NCBI RefSeq assembly: GCF_013403865.1
Contig: NZ_JABFDK010000001.1
Coordinates: 1,364,001 to 1,428,000, forward strand
DNA length: 64,000 bases
Reading direction: 5' to 3'
Source of the DNA: Winogradskyella costae
Lineage (GTDB): Bacteria > Bacteroidota > Bacteroidia > Flavobacteriales > Flavobacteriaceae
The position numbers and the translations under genes were made by a program. Shown here in pieces: positions 43,775 to 53,789 of the stretch. The notes beneath the pieces were generated by a model. It worked only from the letters and a program-made list of their open reading frames with translations, searched no databases and had not been told where the DNA came from. Each line of letters begins with the position of its first letter. The stretch's first letter is position 1.

Positions 43775-44636
43775 GAAATACTCCTAAAAATATGAGTAAC
43801 ATGGCTCCGATTTTTATGGGATCTATGAAATCTGCACCGATTGAAATAGCAAAGAGTCCAGCAATTACAGGTTGAAGATAAATAAATATGCCTACAGTTG
43901 AGGCTTTTAGTTTGTTTAATGCTAATGGGTTAAATAAATACGTTCCGAAAGTCGCGCCGACAATAACAAATAAAACAGACCAAGCTGCATTGGGGGTAAA
44001 GGTGTGCCACTCTACAGCTTTTAAATCATTATAACCAAACGGAATTAACATAATGAGACCAAACAAAAACAACCACTTAATAAAAGTAAATGGATGGTAT
44101 TTTAATGTTAGTTTTTTAATCATTATAACATAGATACTGTATGATATAGCATTTAAAAATACTAATAAATTACCTAAAGGTACATTGTCACCAGCTCTTC
44201 CAGATTTGCCATAAATAGTTAAAACCAATGCACCTACTAAGCCTAAGGTAACACCAATTATTTTTAGCTTAGAAACATTTTCTTTTAAGATTATAGCAGA
44301 CAAAATTAAAATGATAATAGGTACTGTTATGGTGATAGCTGAAGCGTGGATAGGAGAGGTGTATTCTAATCCTTTAAAAAAGAAAAGCATATTAATCATC
44401 ACGCCAAAAATGGCAGCTACAAAGAATTTTAGATAATCTTTTTTATCAATCTTTTGCTTTGGTAAAAAGAGACTCATAATCCAAAATAAAACTGTGGCAC
44501 CAGCAACTCTTATAAGTACAAATCCAAATGGTTTAATGAAATTTTCATTCATTACCGTTTTAGCAATAGTAAAATTGAGACCATATAGTAGTTGCACCAT
44601 AATCAATGCGAAAATCGCAAATTTTCGACTATTCAT
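43743..44636 (-). CDS. EamA/DMT superfamily transporter
   Basis: The 297-residue protein has ten predicted helices in two EamA repeats (LIMVQLLYGLNFTIAKTVM; NLLVFLNAISYSIYVIMIK). It exports or imports a small metabolite across the inner membrane. Its start overlaps the ArsC-like gene by 8 bases, so it is part of a tight three-gene unit. Confidence 0.9.
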   Translation of the reverse strand: MNSRKFAIFALIMVQLLYGLNFTIAKTVMNENFIKPFGFVLIRVAGATVLFWIMSLFLPKQKIDKKDYLKFFVAAIFGVMINMLFFFKGLEYTSPIHASAITITVPIIILILSAIILKENVSKLKIIGVTLGLVGALVLTIYGKSGRAGDNVPLGNLLVFLNAISYSIYVIMIKKLTLKYHPFTFIKWLFLFGLIMLIPFGYNDLKAVEWHTFTPNAAWSVLFVIVGATFGTYLFNPLALNKLKASTVGIFIYLQPVIAGLFAISIGADFIDPIKIGAMLLIFLGVFLVSKKPKIAT

Positions 44637-44982
44637 GTATAGCGAGTTTGGCCGCTTCTACTGTTTTTTTAGAGTTACCAATAAAAATTGAGTCATTATA
44701 TAATATTACCGGACGTTTTAAGAAGGTGTAATGCTCTAAAATATAATTTTTGTAGTCGTCTTCAGTCAGTGATTTCTCTTTTAAACCTAATTCTTTATAA
44801 AGTCGCGCTCGCTTACTAAACAGAGTTTCGTAGCTATCTGTTAGAGCTCGCATCTGTTCAATTTGTTGAACGGTAATTACTTCTGTCTTTATATCTTGAA
44901 GTTGAAAGCCTTCAGGAAGATTAAGTTCATTAATGATACGAGTACAAGTATTACAGCTACTTAAATAGTATATTTTGTTCAT
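44629..44982 (-). CDS. ArsC/Spx-family thioredoxin-fold protein
   Basis: The product from MNKIYYLSSCNTCTRII has an N-terminal CxxC (SCNTC) and the ArsC-family tail (YTFLKRPVILYNDSIFIGNS). It is probably a thiol-redox protein; I see no arsenic genes nearby. The ATG at 44982 is preferred over a TTG frame to 44988. Confidence 0.88.
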   Translation of the reverse strand: MNKIYYLSSCNTCTRIINELNLPEGFQLQDIKTEVITVQQIEQMRALTDSYETLFSKRARLYKELGLKEKSLTEDDYKNYILEHYTFLKRPVILYNDSIFIGNSKKTVEAAKLAIHE

Positions 44983-45062
44983 AATCAAAACGGGTTAATT
45001 TCAAAATGCAAAGAAACCGTATTTCTGATGAATTTTATTACTTTTAAGGAAAATATGATAGT

Positions 45063-45518
45063 ATGGATTTTGTTTTAGACGTCGCACAGAAAAATAGAAA
45101 ATTATTAAAAAGTTTTATTGAAAATCACACTTTAGAAGAGTTGAATAAAGTGCCAAAAGGGTTTCATAATAATATCATTTGGAATATTGCACATACTGTG
45201 GTTACGCAACAATTATTAGTGTATAAGTTATCAGGATTGCCAATGGTTGTTTCTGATGAAATGGTAGAAGGTTTTAAAAAAGGAACAAAAACCGAACGCG
45301 ATTTATCGCAGTCTGAAGTGGATACTATAAAAGGCTTATTGTTTTCTACAATTGAAAAGACAAAGGAAGACTACGACAATAACATTTTTCAAACGTATAA
45401 TCAATACACCGTGACTACAAAAAGCACGCTGAGTAATGTTGAAGAAGCTATTGATTTCAATAATTTTCATGAAGGTATTCATTTAGGGTATATTTTAGCA
45501 CTCAGAAAATCACTATAA
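45063..45518 (+). CDS. DinB family protein
   Basis: The 151-residue product has the DinB helical-bundle pattern with metal-binding His: NIIWNIAHTVVTQQLLVYKL and FHEGIHLGYILALRK. DinB-like proteins are thiol-transferase or stress proteins; the substrate is unknown. It lies 2 bases before the antiporter gene. Confidence 0.9.
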   Translation: MDFVLDVAQKNRKLLKSFIENHTLEELNKVPKGFHNNIIWNIAHTVVTQQLLVYKLSGLPMVVSDEMVEGFKKGTKTERDLSQSEVDTIKGLLFSTIEKTKEDYDNNIFQTYNQYTVTTKSTLSNVEEAIDFNNFHEGIHLGYILALRKSL

Positions 45519-45520
45519 CT

Positions 45521-46768
45521 ATGGATTACTATTCAATTGCTACTATTTTAATCGTTCTTTCTGCGGGCTTTGGTTATATAAACGAGAAGTTTTTAAAATT
45601 ACCTATCACTATTGGTTTAATGGTTATTACCATTGTATTTACAGTGGTTTTAGTTGGGATTGCTCAATTTGATGATACCTTATTAGTACAAGAACGAGAA
45701 TTTATAGCATTGATAGATTTTGAAACGGTTCTCTTAGATATTATGCTAAGTTTTCTGCTATTTGCAGGTGCCTTACATACCAATTTTAATCAGCTTAAAG
45801 TACAGCGCTGGCCAATAATGGCTTTTGCAACAGTCGGTGTTTTGGTATCCACGTTTTTAGTTGGTATTGCCATGTTTTACGTCTTGAAATTAATGAGTTT
45901 AGATGTAGATTTTATTTACTGTTTGTTATTCGGAGCTTTAATTTCTCCAACAGATCCAATAGCCGTTTTAGGAATTTTGAAAAAAGCAGGTGCTCCGAAA
46001 AAACTAGAAACCAAAATTGTAGGAGAGTCCTTGTTTAATGATGGAGTAGGAGTTGTCGTCTTCTTAACCATTTTTGCGATTGCTGCGAAACCAGATGCTG
46101 CTATTGAGTTTTCTGATATCGCTACCTTATTTGGACAAGAAGTTATTGGTGGTATTGTCTTGGGACTTTTCCTAGGATGGATTACCTACCGTCTAATGCG
46201 ATCTATTGATAGTTATGAAATTGAAGTAATATTAACCTTAGCTACCGTTATGGGTGGTACGATGTTAGCGCATAAATTTCATTTATCTGCACCTTTAGCG
46301 ATGGTGACAGCAGGGCTTATTGTAGGAAATGATACTGTAAGAAATTCTGCCATGTCCGAAACCACAGAATTGTATGTCGATAAATTTTGGGAGCTAGTAG
46401 ATGTGCTGTTAAATACTATTCTGTTTGTAATGATTGGTATGGAAATGCTAGTATTAACCTTAGATGGAAAATACATTTATGCCGGTTTATTAGCGATTCC
46501 TTTAATCTTAATATGCCGTTATATTTCGCTTTGGTTACCCATTAAATTCTTTGAAAAGCGATTGGATTTTGTGCCAAAAACAAATTTAATAATGACTTGG
46601 GGGGGATTACGAGGCGGAATCTCTATTGCATTAGCCCTTAGCTTAACAGAAGCCATGCATAGAGAACTGTTTTTAGTAATAACCTACGTTGTTGTTGTCA
46701 TTTCTATTGTCGGACAAGGATTAACTGTTGGTCCAATTATAAAGCGATTAACCAAAAAAATAGTTTAG
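45521..46768 (+). CDS. Na+/H+ antiporter, CPA1 family
   Basis: The 415-residue inner-membrane protein has about twelve helices. It carries the ion-binding motifs GALISPTDPIAVLGIL and GESLFNDGVGVVVF typical of NhaP/CPA1, and MTWGGLRGGISIALAL. It should exchange Na+ or K+ for protons. It follows the DinB gene and overlaps the convergent gene by 4 bases. Confidence 0.93.
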   Translation: MDYYSIATILIVLSAGFGYINEKFLKLPITIGLMVITIVFTVVLVGIAQFDDTLLVQEREFIALIDFETVLLDIMLSFLLFAGALHTNFNQLKVQRWPIMAFATVGVLVSTFLVGIAMFYVLKLMSLDVDFIYCLLFGALISPTDPIAVLGILKKAGAPKKLETKIVGESLFNDGVGVVVFLTIFAIAAKPDAAIEFSDIATLFGQEVIGGIVLGLFLGWITYRLMRSIDSYEIEVILTLATVMGGTMLAHKFHLSAPLAMVTAGLIVGNDTVRNSAMSETTELYVDKFWELVDVLLNTILFVMIGMEMLVLTLDGKYIYAGLLAIPLILICRYISLWLPIKFFEKRLDFVPKTNLIMTWGGLRGGISIALALSLTEAMHRELFLVITYVVVVISIVGQGLTVGPIIKRLTKKIV

Positions 46769-47484
46769 TTCATTTTTAAATAAGGCTCTATCTCACCGAA
46801 GGGTATCATAAATTCGGTATATCCTAAATCGTAAGATGCGACCTCATACACGTTATAAAGTAAAACTAATCCTTCGTCACTAAAACCTATGTTTTCAGGC
46901 AAATGAAAAGGTTTGCCGAAGAAGAAATTTTCAATAGTTAATTGGTCTTCGTTCTCTTCTAACGATTGAATAAAATGGGTTTTTGCTAATGTGGTAAAGC
47001 CAGGTATATCTGTAATAAAATCAGTTACTTCTAATGTTTTTCCACTTTTAGCATCAAGATTTAATAGCTTTATTTTGTCATTGCCATGAGCACCACCTTT
47101 AAACTCGTAGGTGCTAATAACTATCGTGATAACAGCTTCAGACTGGTAAACGAGCTCTGTTTCTATATGAAGTTCCCAAGCAGGTTCGTCCAATTCAGAA
47201 TATTCCTCTTTAAAAGTTAAATACTCTTTATTAAAAGCTTTTAAAACGTCAGTTAAATTGTTTTTGTTTTCAGTTGTGTTTAGTGTAGAAATAATTGCAT
47301 TTTCAACGTTGGTGTTAATGCTATTACTGAGTTCACTATTTCCACTTGCCCTACTGTAAACTGCTGAAATTTCGGCCTCAAAGGGTTCTTCAACTGTAAT
47401 AGTGTCAAATGTTGCCGGTTTAAATTCAGAACTACATGAATTTAGAAGTATTACAAATATTAAAAATGGAATTATATGTTTCAC
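46765..47484 (-). CDS. Lipoprotein with DUF4163/DUF3298 domains
   Basis: The 239-residue product has a lipoprotein signal (ILLNSCSSEF, Cys17). It has the RsiV-like pattern ISTYEFKGGAHGNDKIKLLNLD and GKTLEVTDFI, and FFFGKPFHLPENIGFSDEGLVLLYN. RsiV binds lysozyme in other bacteria; here the role is unknown. Confidence 0.88.
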   Translation of the reverse strand: MKHIIPFLIFVILLNSCSSEFKPATFDTITVEEPFEAEISAVYSRASGNSELSNSINTNVENAIISTLNTTENKNNLTDVLKAFNKEYLTFKEEYSELDEPAWELHIETELVYQSEAVITIVISTYEFKGGAHGNDKIKLLNLDAKSGKTLEVTDFITDIPGFTTLAKTHFIQSLEENEDQLTIENFFFGKPFHLPENIGFSDEGLVLLYNVYEVASYDLGYTEFMIPFGEIEPYLKMN

Positions 47485-47622
47485 AATATTTAGAGTTAAG
47501 TTTAATAAACAATAAAGGTATTATATAGATTTGAATAGAACGAATTATCGGTTAAATTTGTTATGCTACAAAAGCGATAATTCTGTTAATTTTTTTCATG
47601 GGTTTCGTTCAATATTTTTATT

Positions 47623-48762
47623 ATGAAATTTAATACAAAAACAATACATGGGGGGCAAAAGCCAGATGCTGCTTATGGTTCTGTAATGCCTCCAATCTAT
47701 CAAACGTCTACTTTTGCGCAATCAACACCAGGTGGTCATAAAGGTTACGAGTATGCGCGCTCGGCGAACCCAACGCGTCATGCGTTAGAGAACGCTTTTG
47801 CTAGTCTAGAGAATGGTACACATGGCTTAGCATTTGGATCTGGTCTAGCTGCTATAGATGCCATTCTAAAATTATTAAAGCAAGGTGATGAAGTTATTTC
47901 TACAAACAACTTGTATGGAGGAACCTATCGCTTGTTTACAAAGATATATGAAGACTTCGGTATAAAATTCCATTTTATAGGCATGGAAAATGCAGATGAC
48001 GTTGAAGATTATATAAATGATAATACAAAACTTATTTGGGTAGAAACACCTACCAACCCCATGTTAAATATTATCGATATTGTAAAGACAGCCAAAATCG
48101 CAAAGAAACATAAGGTGTTGTTTGCTGTAGATAATACCTTTGCGACTCCGTATCTGCAACAACCGTTAGAGTTGGGGGCTGATATTGTAATGCATTCCGC
48201 AACTAAATATCTTGGAGGACACAGTGATTTGGTTATGGGGGCCTTAATAGTAAAAGATAAAGATTTAGCAGACCGTTTGTATTTTATTCAAAATGCAAGT
48301 GGTGCTATATGTGGTCCACAAGATGCGTTTTTAGCTCTGAGAGGACTCAAAACTTTACATGTTAGAATGCAGCGTCATTGCGAGAATGGTAGAGCAGTAG
48401 CAGAATATTTAGAGAGCCATCCAAAAATAGAAAAAGTATATTGGCCAGGGTTTAAAAATCATCCTAATCATGCTGTTGCAAAAGCTCAGATGAGCGACTA
48501 TGGAGGTATGGTGTCTTTTACTACCAAAGGTAATAACTATGAAGAAGCTATTAAAATGGTCGAAAATCTAAAGGTTTTTACATTAGCGGAATCGCTTGGT
48601 GGTGTGGAGTCCTTAGCAGGTCACCCGGCTAGTATGACGCATGCGAGTATTCCAAAAGAAGAACGCGAAAAAACAGGTGTTGTGGACTCGTTAATTAGGC
48701 TTAGTGTTGGTATAGAAGATGAGGTGGATTTAATTGCGGATTTAAAACAAGCGATAGGGTAA
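47623..48762 (+). CDS. Cystathionine gamma-synthase-type PLP enzyme
   Basis: The 379-residue enzyme of the Cys/Met metabolism family uses PLP. It shows TSTFAQSTPGGHKGYEYARSANPTR, the PLP lysine in HSATKYLGGHSDLVMG, and SLGGVESLAGHPASMTHAS. The product could be cystathionine gamma-synthase or gamma-lyase; sequence alone does not decide it. No SAM riboswitch was seen upstream. Confidence 0.92.
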   Translation: MKFNTKTIHGGQKPDAAYGSVMPPIYQTSTFAQSTPGGHKGYEYARSANPTRHALENAFASLENGTHGLAFGSGLAAIDAILKLLKQGDEVISTNNLYGGTYRLFTKIYEDFGIKFHFIGMENADDVEDYINDNTKLIWVETPTNPMLNIIDIVKTAKIAKKHKVLFAVDNTFATPYLQQPLELGADIVMHSATKYLGGHSDLVMGALIVKDKDLADRLYFIQNASGAICGPQDAFLALRGLKTLHVRMQRHCENGRAVAEYLESHPKIEKVYWPGFKNHPNHAVAKAQMSDYGGMVSFTTKGNNYEEAIKMVENLKVFTLAESLGGVESLAGHPASMTHASIPKEEREKTGVVDSLIRLSVGIEDEVDLIADLKQAIG

Positions 48763-48783
48763 AGACCTTAAAATGGGGTGTAT

Positions 48784-48819
48784 AAAAAAAGACCAAATCA
48801 TATGATTTGGTCTTTTTTT
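48784..48819. terminator. Bidirectional intrinsic terminator
   Basis: A perfect 36-base palindrome (18 bases each side, centre CATATG) with A-run and T-run ends. It separates the PLP enzyme from the convergent outer-membrane gene. Confidence 0.92.
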
Positions 48820-48839
48820 ATAACTAATAGTTTAAGTAC

Positions 48840-49622
48840 CTAGTCGAACATAAATATGTAACCAACATTTAACCAAGCTAACCAGTCATTTGTTTTGTTA
48901 GATTCTAACTGATGATCTAAACCATCTGTTTTGTCATTCATAAAGTGTTGAAATCTTAGGTCGACCATTAAATGAGAAATGGCATTAAGGTTATATCTTA
49001 CCCCTACACTACTAACTATAGACCAAGTAGATCCGGCTGTAGCGTCTATGGAACCGGGTTCCCAACTAGGGTAAAAGTTATTAGTGTTGTTTATATTTTG
49101 ATCGCCATAAGTAGTAGTTACGCTAGGACTATAAAAAACGTAATGCGCTCCTAAGCTCACAAACGGACCAAATCTATCTCCTCCACGTCTTAATTCGCTA
49201 GTAGAAAAAGGATAATATTCTAATTGCGCTCCTAAATCAAGATTTTGAGCTTGTCCAGAATGTGCTCTCAATTTATCTGCTGCACTACTTGTTCTGTCTT
49301 CATCTACCCATTGCCCATAATGATCAAGTCCTGCTTTGTTCCAAGAAATTTCAGCTCTTACTTTGAAGTGGGTTGTAAAAAAATTACTTCTCGAATAAGA
49401 ATAGTAGCCAACATCATCAAAGTTCATGTAATAAACGAGACCTATACCAAATCCAATGTTACCTGAATTTGTTTTGAAATCATAACGTTCACCAAAGTCA
49501 GATTGATAAACTATAGGACCCGCAATTATTCCAACTTCGTGAGAGAAGGCTTGCGAGAAACTCAATTGCATTGATAAAAGCAATACAAATGCAACGAATA
49601 ATTTTTTTATTTTTAGTGTCAT
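48840..49622 (-). CDS. Outer-membrane beta-barrel-like protein
   Basis: The product from MTLKIKKLFVAFVLLLS (260 residues) has a signal peptide ending QLSFSQ. Repeated amphipathic strands follow (GNIGFGIGLVYYMNF, HFKVRAEISWNK, FGPFVSLGAHYVFY, WLAWLNVGYIFMFD), and the C-terminus ends in an aromatic strand. It resembles a small conserved flavobacterial barrel family of unknown function. A longer frame to 49682 is less likely because the M at 49622 begins a natural signal peptide. Confidence 0.8.
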   Translation of the reverse strand: MTLKIKKLFVAFVLLLSMQLSFSQAFSHEVGIIAGPIVYQSDFGERYDFKTNSGNIGFGIGLVYYMNFDDVGYYSYSRSNFFTTHFKVRAEISWNKAGLDHYGQWVDEDRTSSAADKLRAHSGQAQNLDLGAQLEYYPFSTSELRRGGDRFGPFVSLGAHYVFYSPSVTTTYGDQNINNTNNFYPSWEPGSIDATAGSTWSIVSSVGVRYNLNAISHLMVDLRFQHFMNDKTDGLDHQLESNKTNDWLAWLNVGYIFMFD

Positions 49623-49936
49623 GTAATTTTGAAAATTGATGCTTTTACCTAGCAAATATATAAAAACTCGATAAACTACCAAATAAAACCGACAAAATGC
49701 ATGTTTTTCATTTTTTTCATAAAATATATTCCTTTTATATTCAATAAAAATATTTAGAATATCATAATAATAAAATTGATATATACCTTATTATTAAAGT
49801 AATAAGGGTGCCACAATATATCAAAATATTCTTACAATTAGCGGTTTAAAATAAAATATCCTATTTTTTTGACAAAAATAGATTAATATTTAGAATTGGT
49901 GAATGAATTATTTAATTTCGAGAATAAATAATACTA

Positions 49937-51280
49937 ATGAAAGAGAAAATAGATGCTTTTTTAGCAGAAGTACAGTCCAGAAACAGTCACGAACCAGAAT
50001 TTCTACAAGCCGTCCGAGAAGTCGCAGAATCGTTAATACCATATATCGCTGAAAATAAATTATATAGTGGTAAAAATATTCTTTTGAGAATGGTAGAGCC
50101 AGAAAGACTAATTTCATTTAGAGTCAGCTGGGTTAATGATAGCGGAGAGATCCAAGTGAATAGAGGGTATAGAATTCAAATGAATTCGGCAATAGGTCCT
50201 TACAAAGGTGGTTTGCGTTTTCATCCTTCCGTAAATGCGAGTATTTTAAAATTTTTAGCTTTTGAACAAGTATTTAAAAATGCGTTAACGACATTACCAA
50301 TGGGAGGTGGTAAAGGAGGTTCTGATTTTGATCCAAAAGGAAAGTCGGATGCTGAAATTATGCGTTTCTGTCAAGCTTTTATGAGTGAATTATGCAAGTA
50401 TATAGGACAGTTTACAGATATCCCAGCAGGAGATATAGGTGTTGGGGGAAGAGAAATAGGTTATATGTTTGGGACTTATAAAAAGCTAAAAAATGAATTT
50501 ACTGGTGTTCTAACAGGTAAAGGCACATCATGGGGCGGATCTCTAATGCGACCAGAATCTACAGGTTACGGTACTGTTTATTTTGCTCAGAATATGTTGA
50601 AATTAAAGAACGATACATTGGCAGGAAAACATGTTGTGATTTCGGGCTCAGGAAATGTGGCCCAATATGCTACTGAAAAAGCAATAGAGTTAGGTGCGAA
50701 GGTGTTAACATTGTCCGATTCTGGTGGTTACATTTTAGATCAAGAGGGTATTGATACTGAGAAGTTAAACTTTATAATGCAACTTAAAAATGTAAAGCGT
50801 GGTCGCATTAGCGATTATGTAAACGAATATCCTAATGCAGAATATTTTTCTGGTGAAAGACCGTGGTCTGTAACGTGCGATATAGCATTACCATGTGCAA
50901 CACAAAATGAGTTGAATGGTGACGAGGCGCAACAATTAGTTAAAAACGGTTGTATTTGTGTGGTTGAGGGGGCTAATATGCCTTCTACACCCGAAGCGAT
51001 AATTGAATTTCAAAATGCAAAGTTATTATTTGCGCCAGGTAAAGCTTCAAATGCAGGGGGTGTTGCTACTTCAGGATTAGAGATGAGTCAGAATTCGCTT
51101 CGTATAAGCTGGTCTAGAGAAGAGGTAGATACGCGTCTAAAAGCTATTATGGAATCCATTCATGATGCTTGCGTTAAATATGGTAAAAATGAAGATGGCT
51201 CTATCGATTACATTAAAGGAGCAAACATTGCCGGATTTGTGAAAATTGCAGATGCGATGTTAGCACAAGGAGTCGTGTAA
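49937..51280 (+). CDS. gdhA: Glutamate dehydrogenase, NADP-type
   Basis: It converts 2-oxoglutarate and ammonium to glutamate. The 447-residue hexameric-type enzyme has the substrate Lys region GPYKGGLRFHPSVN, TLPMGGGKGGSDFDPKGKSD, the Rossmann motif GSGNVAQY and GANMPSTPEA. Length and pattern match bacterial NADP enzymes. It is followed by a terminator. Confidence 0.96.
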   Translation: MKEKIDAFLAEVQSRNSHEPEFLQAVREVAESLIPYIAENKLYSGKNILLRMVEPERLISFRVSWVNDSGEIQVNRGYRIQMNSAIGPYKGGLRFHPSVNASILKFLAFEQVFKNALTTLPMGGGKGGSDFDPKGKSDAEIMRFCQAFMSELCKYIGQFTDIPAGDIGVGGREIGYMFGTYKKLKNEFTGVLTGKGTSWGGSLMRPESTGYGTVYFAQNMLKLKNDTLAGKHVVISGSGNVAQYATEKAIELGAKVLTLSDSGGYILDQEGIDTEKLNFIMQLKNVKRGRISDYVNEYPNAEYFSGERPWSVTCDIALPCATQNELNGDEAQQLVKNGCICVVEGANMPSTPEAIIEFQNAKLLFAPGKASNAGGVATSGLEMSQNSLRISWSREEVDTRLKAIMESIHDACVKYGKNEDGSIDYIKGANIAGFVKIADAMLAQGVV

Positions 51281-51302
51281 TTAAACTTTAGAAAATATTT
51301 CT

Positions 51303-51332
51303 AAGCTTCTGTTTGTTGCAGAAGCTTTTTTT
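51303..51332 (+). terminator. Intrinsic terminator of gdhA
   Basis: AAGCTTCTG and CAGAAGCTT pair over 9 bp with a 7-base loop and a T-run. Confidence 0.88.
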
Positions 51333-51376
51333 ATGACATTATATATGATAAGCACATAATTATCGTTAGTATTAAA

Positions 51377-51384
51377 TATATTTG
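51377..51384 (+). promoter_or_regulatory. -7 promoter element of porZ
   Basis: TATATTTG, exact TANNTTTG, 18 bases before the ATG at 51403. It overlaps a possible TTG start at 51382, which argues for the ATG. Confidence 0.5.
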
Positions 51385-51402
51385 AGCAAACCTTATTTAT
51401 TA

Positions 51403-53787
51403 ATGAATACTACTGTTTTTAAAATCTTCATTTTAGTATTTGGGCTTACTGCATCGTGCTATAGTCAAGATTTCTCATCCTTATGGAAAGGTCATTATTC
51501 TTATAATAGTATAGTGGACGTTGTTAGTGGTGAAAATAAAATTTATGCAGCAGCGGAAAATGCTGTTTTTAGTTATGATACGCTTACCAATGAACTTACT
51601 ACAATTACCTCTGTAGAAGGGCTTTCGGGAGAGCAAATTACTACAATATATTACAGTGAACTTTATCAATATTTGCTCATTGGATATGAAACGGGATTAA
51701 TTGAAGTCTACTCTGAAACTGAGAATTCAGTACTATCTGTAGTCGATATTTTAGATAAGGTAAACATCACTCCTGTTAATAAGCGAATCAACCATTTTTT
51801 TGAAAATGAAGGTAAAGTTTATATCTCTACAGATTACGGAGTTTCTATATATGATTTAGAACGTCTAGAGTTTGGGGATACGTATTTTTTAGGAAATGGT
51901 GGGGCTCAGATTACAGTGAAGCAGGTCTCTATTTTAAATAATGAAATTTATGTGGCGTGTTTAGATAATAATGGTATTAAAAAAGCAGACTTAAGCAATC
52001 CTAATTTAATCGATTATCAGCAATGGCAAACTGTTATTATGGGTAACTATTATACGATGAATGCCATCAGTAATAAATTGTATTCTGTTCGCGATAATAG
52101 AGTGCTTTATGAAATAAATGGAGCATCGATTAATACTTTATTTACTTTGCCTTTATTACCGCGAGATTCTGATATGTCAGCATCAAATCTTATTTATTCA
52201 ACGGCAAATACGATTTATGTATATGATGAAAATCTACAATTGGTTAAAAGTTTTCAGCCAACAGCTGATTATGATTCCGATTTTACATCTGCAATTGTTA
52301 TAGATGATGCTGTTTACATCGGTACTGATGGTTTTGGTGTCTTAAAAAATTCTATTGCTGCAACTGGGGAGTACACCGAAATAAAACCTAATGGTCCTTT
52401 ATTAAATGAAACGTTCAGGCTTAATGCAGAATCTGGAATTGTTTGGTCTAGTTTTGGGGGTTATACGGAAGATTTAGTTCCTGATCCCATACGAAGTAGC
52501 GGAATAAGTTATTATAGAAATGAGGTTTGGGAGACCATACCGTTTGATAGTGTCTTAGGGGCAAGAAATCTTTCGCAAATTGCGATTAATCCATTTAATT
52601 CAAGCCAGGTATTTGTGAGTTCTTTTCAAGATGGTCTCTTAGAAATTAATGCGCTTGAACCGACGATATTATATGATGATAGTAATAGTGGATTAGAATC
52701 ATTAGTTGTACCAAGCTCACCAAATTTTAGAAGCATAAGAGTTTCTGCTACGGCTTTTGATAGAGCCGGATTGTTATGGTCAATGTCATCGCTTTTGTTT
52801 GAGCCCTTAAAATCGTATGACCCCAACACAGGAAATTGGCAGAGTTATGATTTTTCGAGTATTATACAAGATGCTATTAGAGATGAGTTTGGTTATTTTG
52901 ATCTTGCCATAGATGATACGGGTACCAAATGGATTGGTGCTTATACCAACGGCATATATGCTTACAATGAATCTATAAGTGATAGCCCACTTCGGAATAT
53001 TAAAACAGAAGAACAAGGGTTGCCATTTCCAAGAGTAAATGCCGTTGCTGTAGATAATAGAAATCAACTATGGGTCGGTACATTTACAGGGCTAAGGGTG
53101 CTTTATAATACTGCAGGATTTTATGATGATTTAAATCCCACTTTAAGTTCTATTATTATTTTAGAGAATGGTATTCCTAAAGAATTATTAGAAGGTCAAA
53201 CCATTACCGATATTACGGTAGATGGTTCTAATAATAAATGGATTGGCACGGTAGATTCTGGTGTATTTTATCTGTCTCCAGATGGCCAAACTACCATTTA
53301 TCATTTTACTACGGATAATTCACCATTGCCTTCAGACCGAATTAACGACATTTCAATTGATGGTGATGATGGCACTGTTTATATCGCCACAACTAAAGGT
53401 TTATTATCATTTAAAGCTGGAGGTTCAAAAACGGAATCGACTTTAGAAGACGCTTTTGTGTATCCTAACCCTGTGCGACCAGAATATAATATTTTAGGGT
53501 TTAACGACCTTAACGATATTAATAAAGGTGTAAAAGTTAGTGGGCTAACTGAGCGTGTTAATATTAAAATTACAGATATTGAAGGTAATTTGGTAGCAGA
53601 AGCGCAGTCTAATGTTAATTTAAGATCCTCTAGCGCCAACTACAACTTTGCTATAGATGGTGGTACTGCTATTTGGAACGGTAAAAACCTCGGTAATAAT
53701 GTCGTAAGAACAGGTGTATATTTAATATTGATTTCTGATTTAGATTCCTTTGAAACCAAAGTGCTTAAGGTGCTAATAGTGAAGTAA
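51403..53787 (+). CDS. porZ: PorZ-like T9SS surface protein with beta-propellers
   Basis: PorZ is part of the type IX secretion attachment complex that joins cargo to anionic LPS on the cell surface. The 794-residue product has a signal peptide (to SCYSQ) and propeller repeats of two-component-regulator type (NKIYAAAENAVFSYDT, QLWVGTFTGLRVLYN, NKWIGTVDSGVFYLSPDG). A C-terminal T9SS-like domain starts at FVYPNPVRPEYNI. The ATG at 51403 is used; a TTG frame begins at 51382 inside the promoter. porZ next to recO is a common Bacteroidota order. Confidence 0.88.
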   Translation: MNTTVFKIFILVFGLTASCYSQDFSSLWKGHYSYNSIVDVVSGENKIYAAAENAVFSYDTLTNELTTITSVEGLSGEQITTIYYSELYQYLLIGYETGLIEVYSETENSVLSVVDILDKVNITPVNKRINHFFENEGKVYISTDYGVSIYDLERLEFGDTYFLGNGGAQITVKQVSILNNEIYVACLDNNGIKKADLSNPNLIDYQQWQTVIMGNYYTMNAISNKLYSVRDNRVLYEINGASINTLFTLPLLPRDSDMSASNLIYSTANTIYVYDENLQLVKSFQPTADYDSDFTSAIVIDDAVYIGTDGFGVLKNSIAATGEYTEIKPNGPLLNETFRLNAESGIVWSSFGGYTEDLVPDPIRSSGISYYRNEVWETIPFDSVLGARNLSQIAINPFNSSQVFVSSFQDGLLEINALEPTILYDDSNSGLESLVVPSSPNFRSIRVSATAFDRAGLLWSMSSLLFEPLKSYDPNTGNWQSYDFSSIIQDAIRDEFGYFDLAIDDTGTKWIGAYTNGIYAYNESISDSPLRNIKTEEQGLPFPRVNAVAVDNRNQLWVGTFTGLRVLYNTAGFYDDLNPTLSSIIILENGIPKELLEGQTITDITVDGSNNKWIGTVDSGVFYLSPDGQTTIYHFTTDNSPLPSDRINDISIDGDDGTVYIATTKGLLSFKAGGSKTESTLEDAFVYPNPVRPEYNILGFNDLNDINKGVKVSGLTERVNIKITDIEGNLVAEAQSNVNLRSSSANYNFAIDGGTAIWNGKNLGNNVVRTGVYLILISDLDSFETKVLKVLIVK

Positions 53788-53789
53788 AC

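Noticed and set aside
47485..47622. SAM riboswitch before the cystathionine gamma-synthase-type gene
   Set aside because: The leader is AT-rich with no recognisable riboswitch helices.
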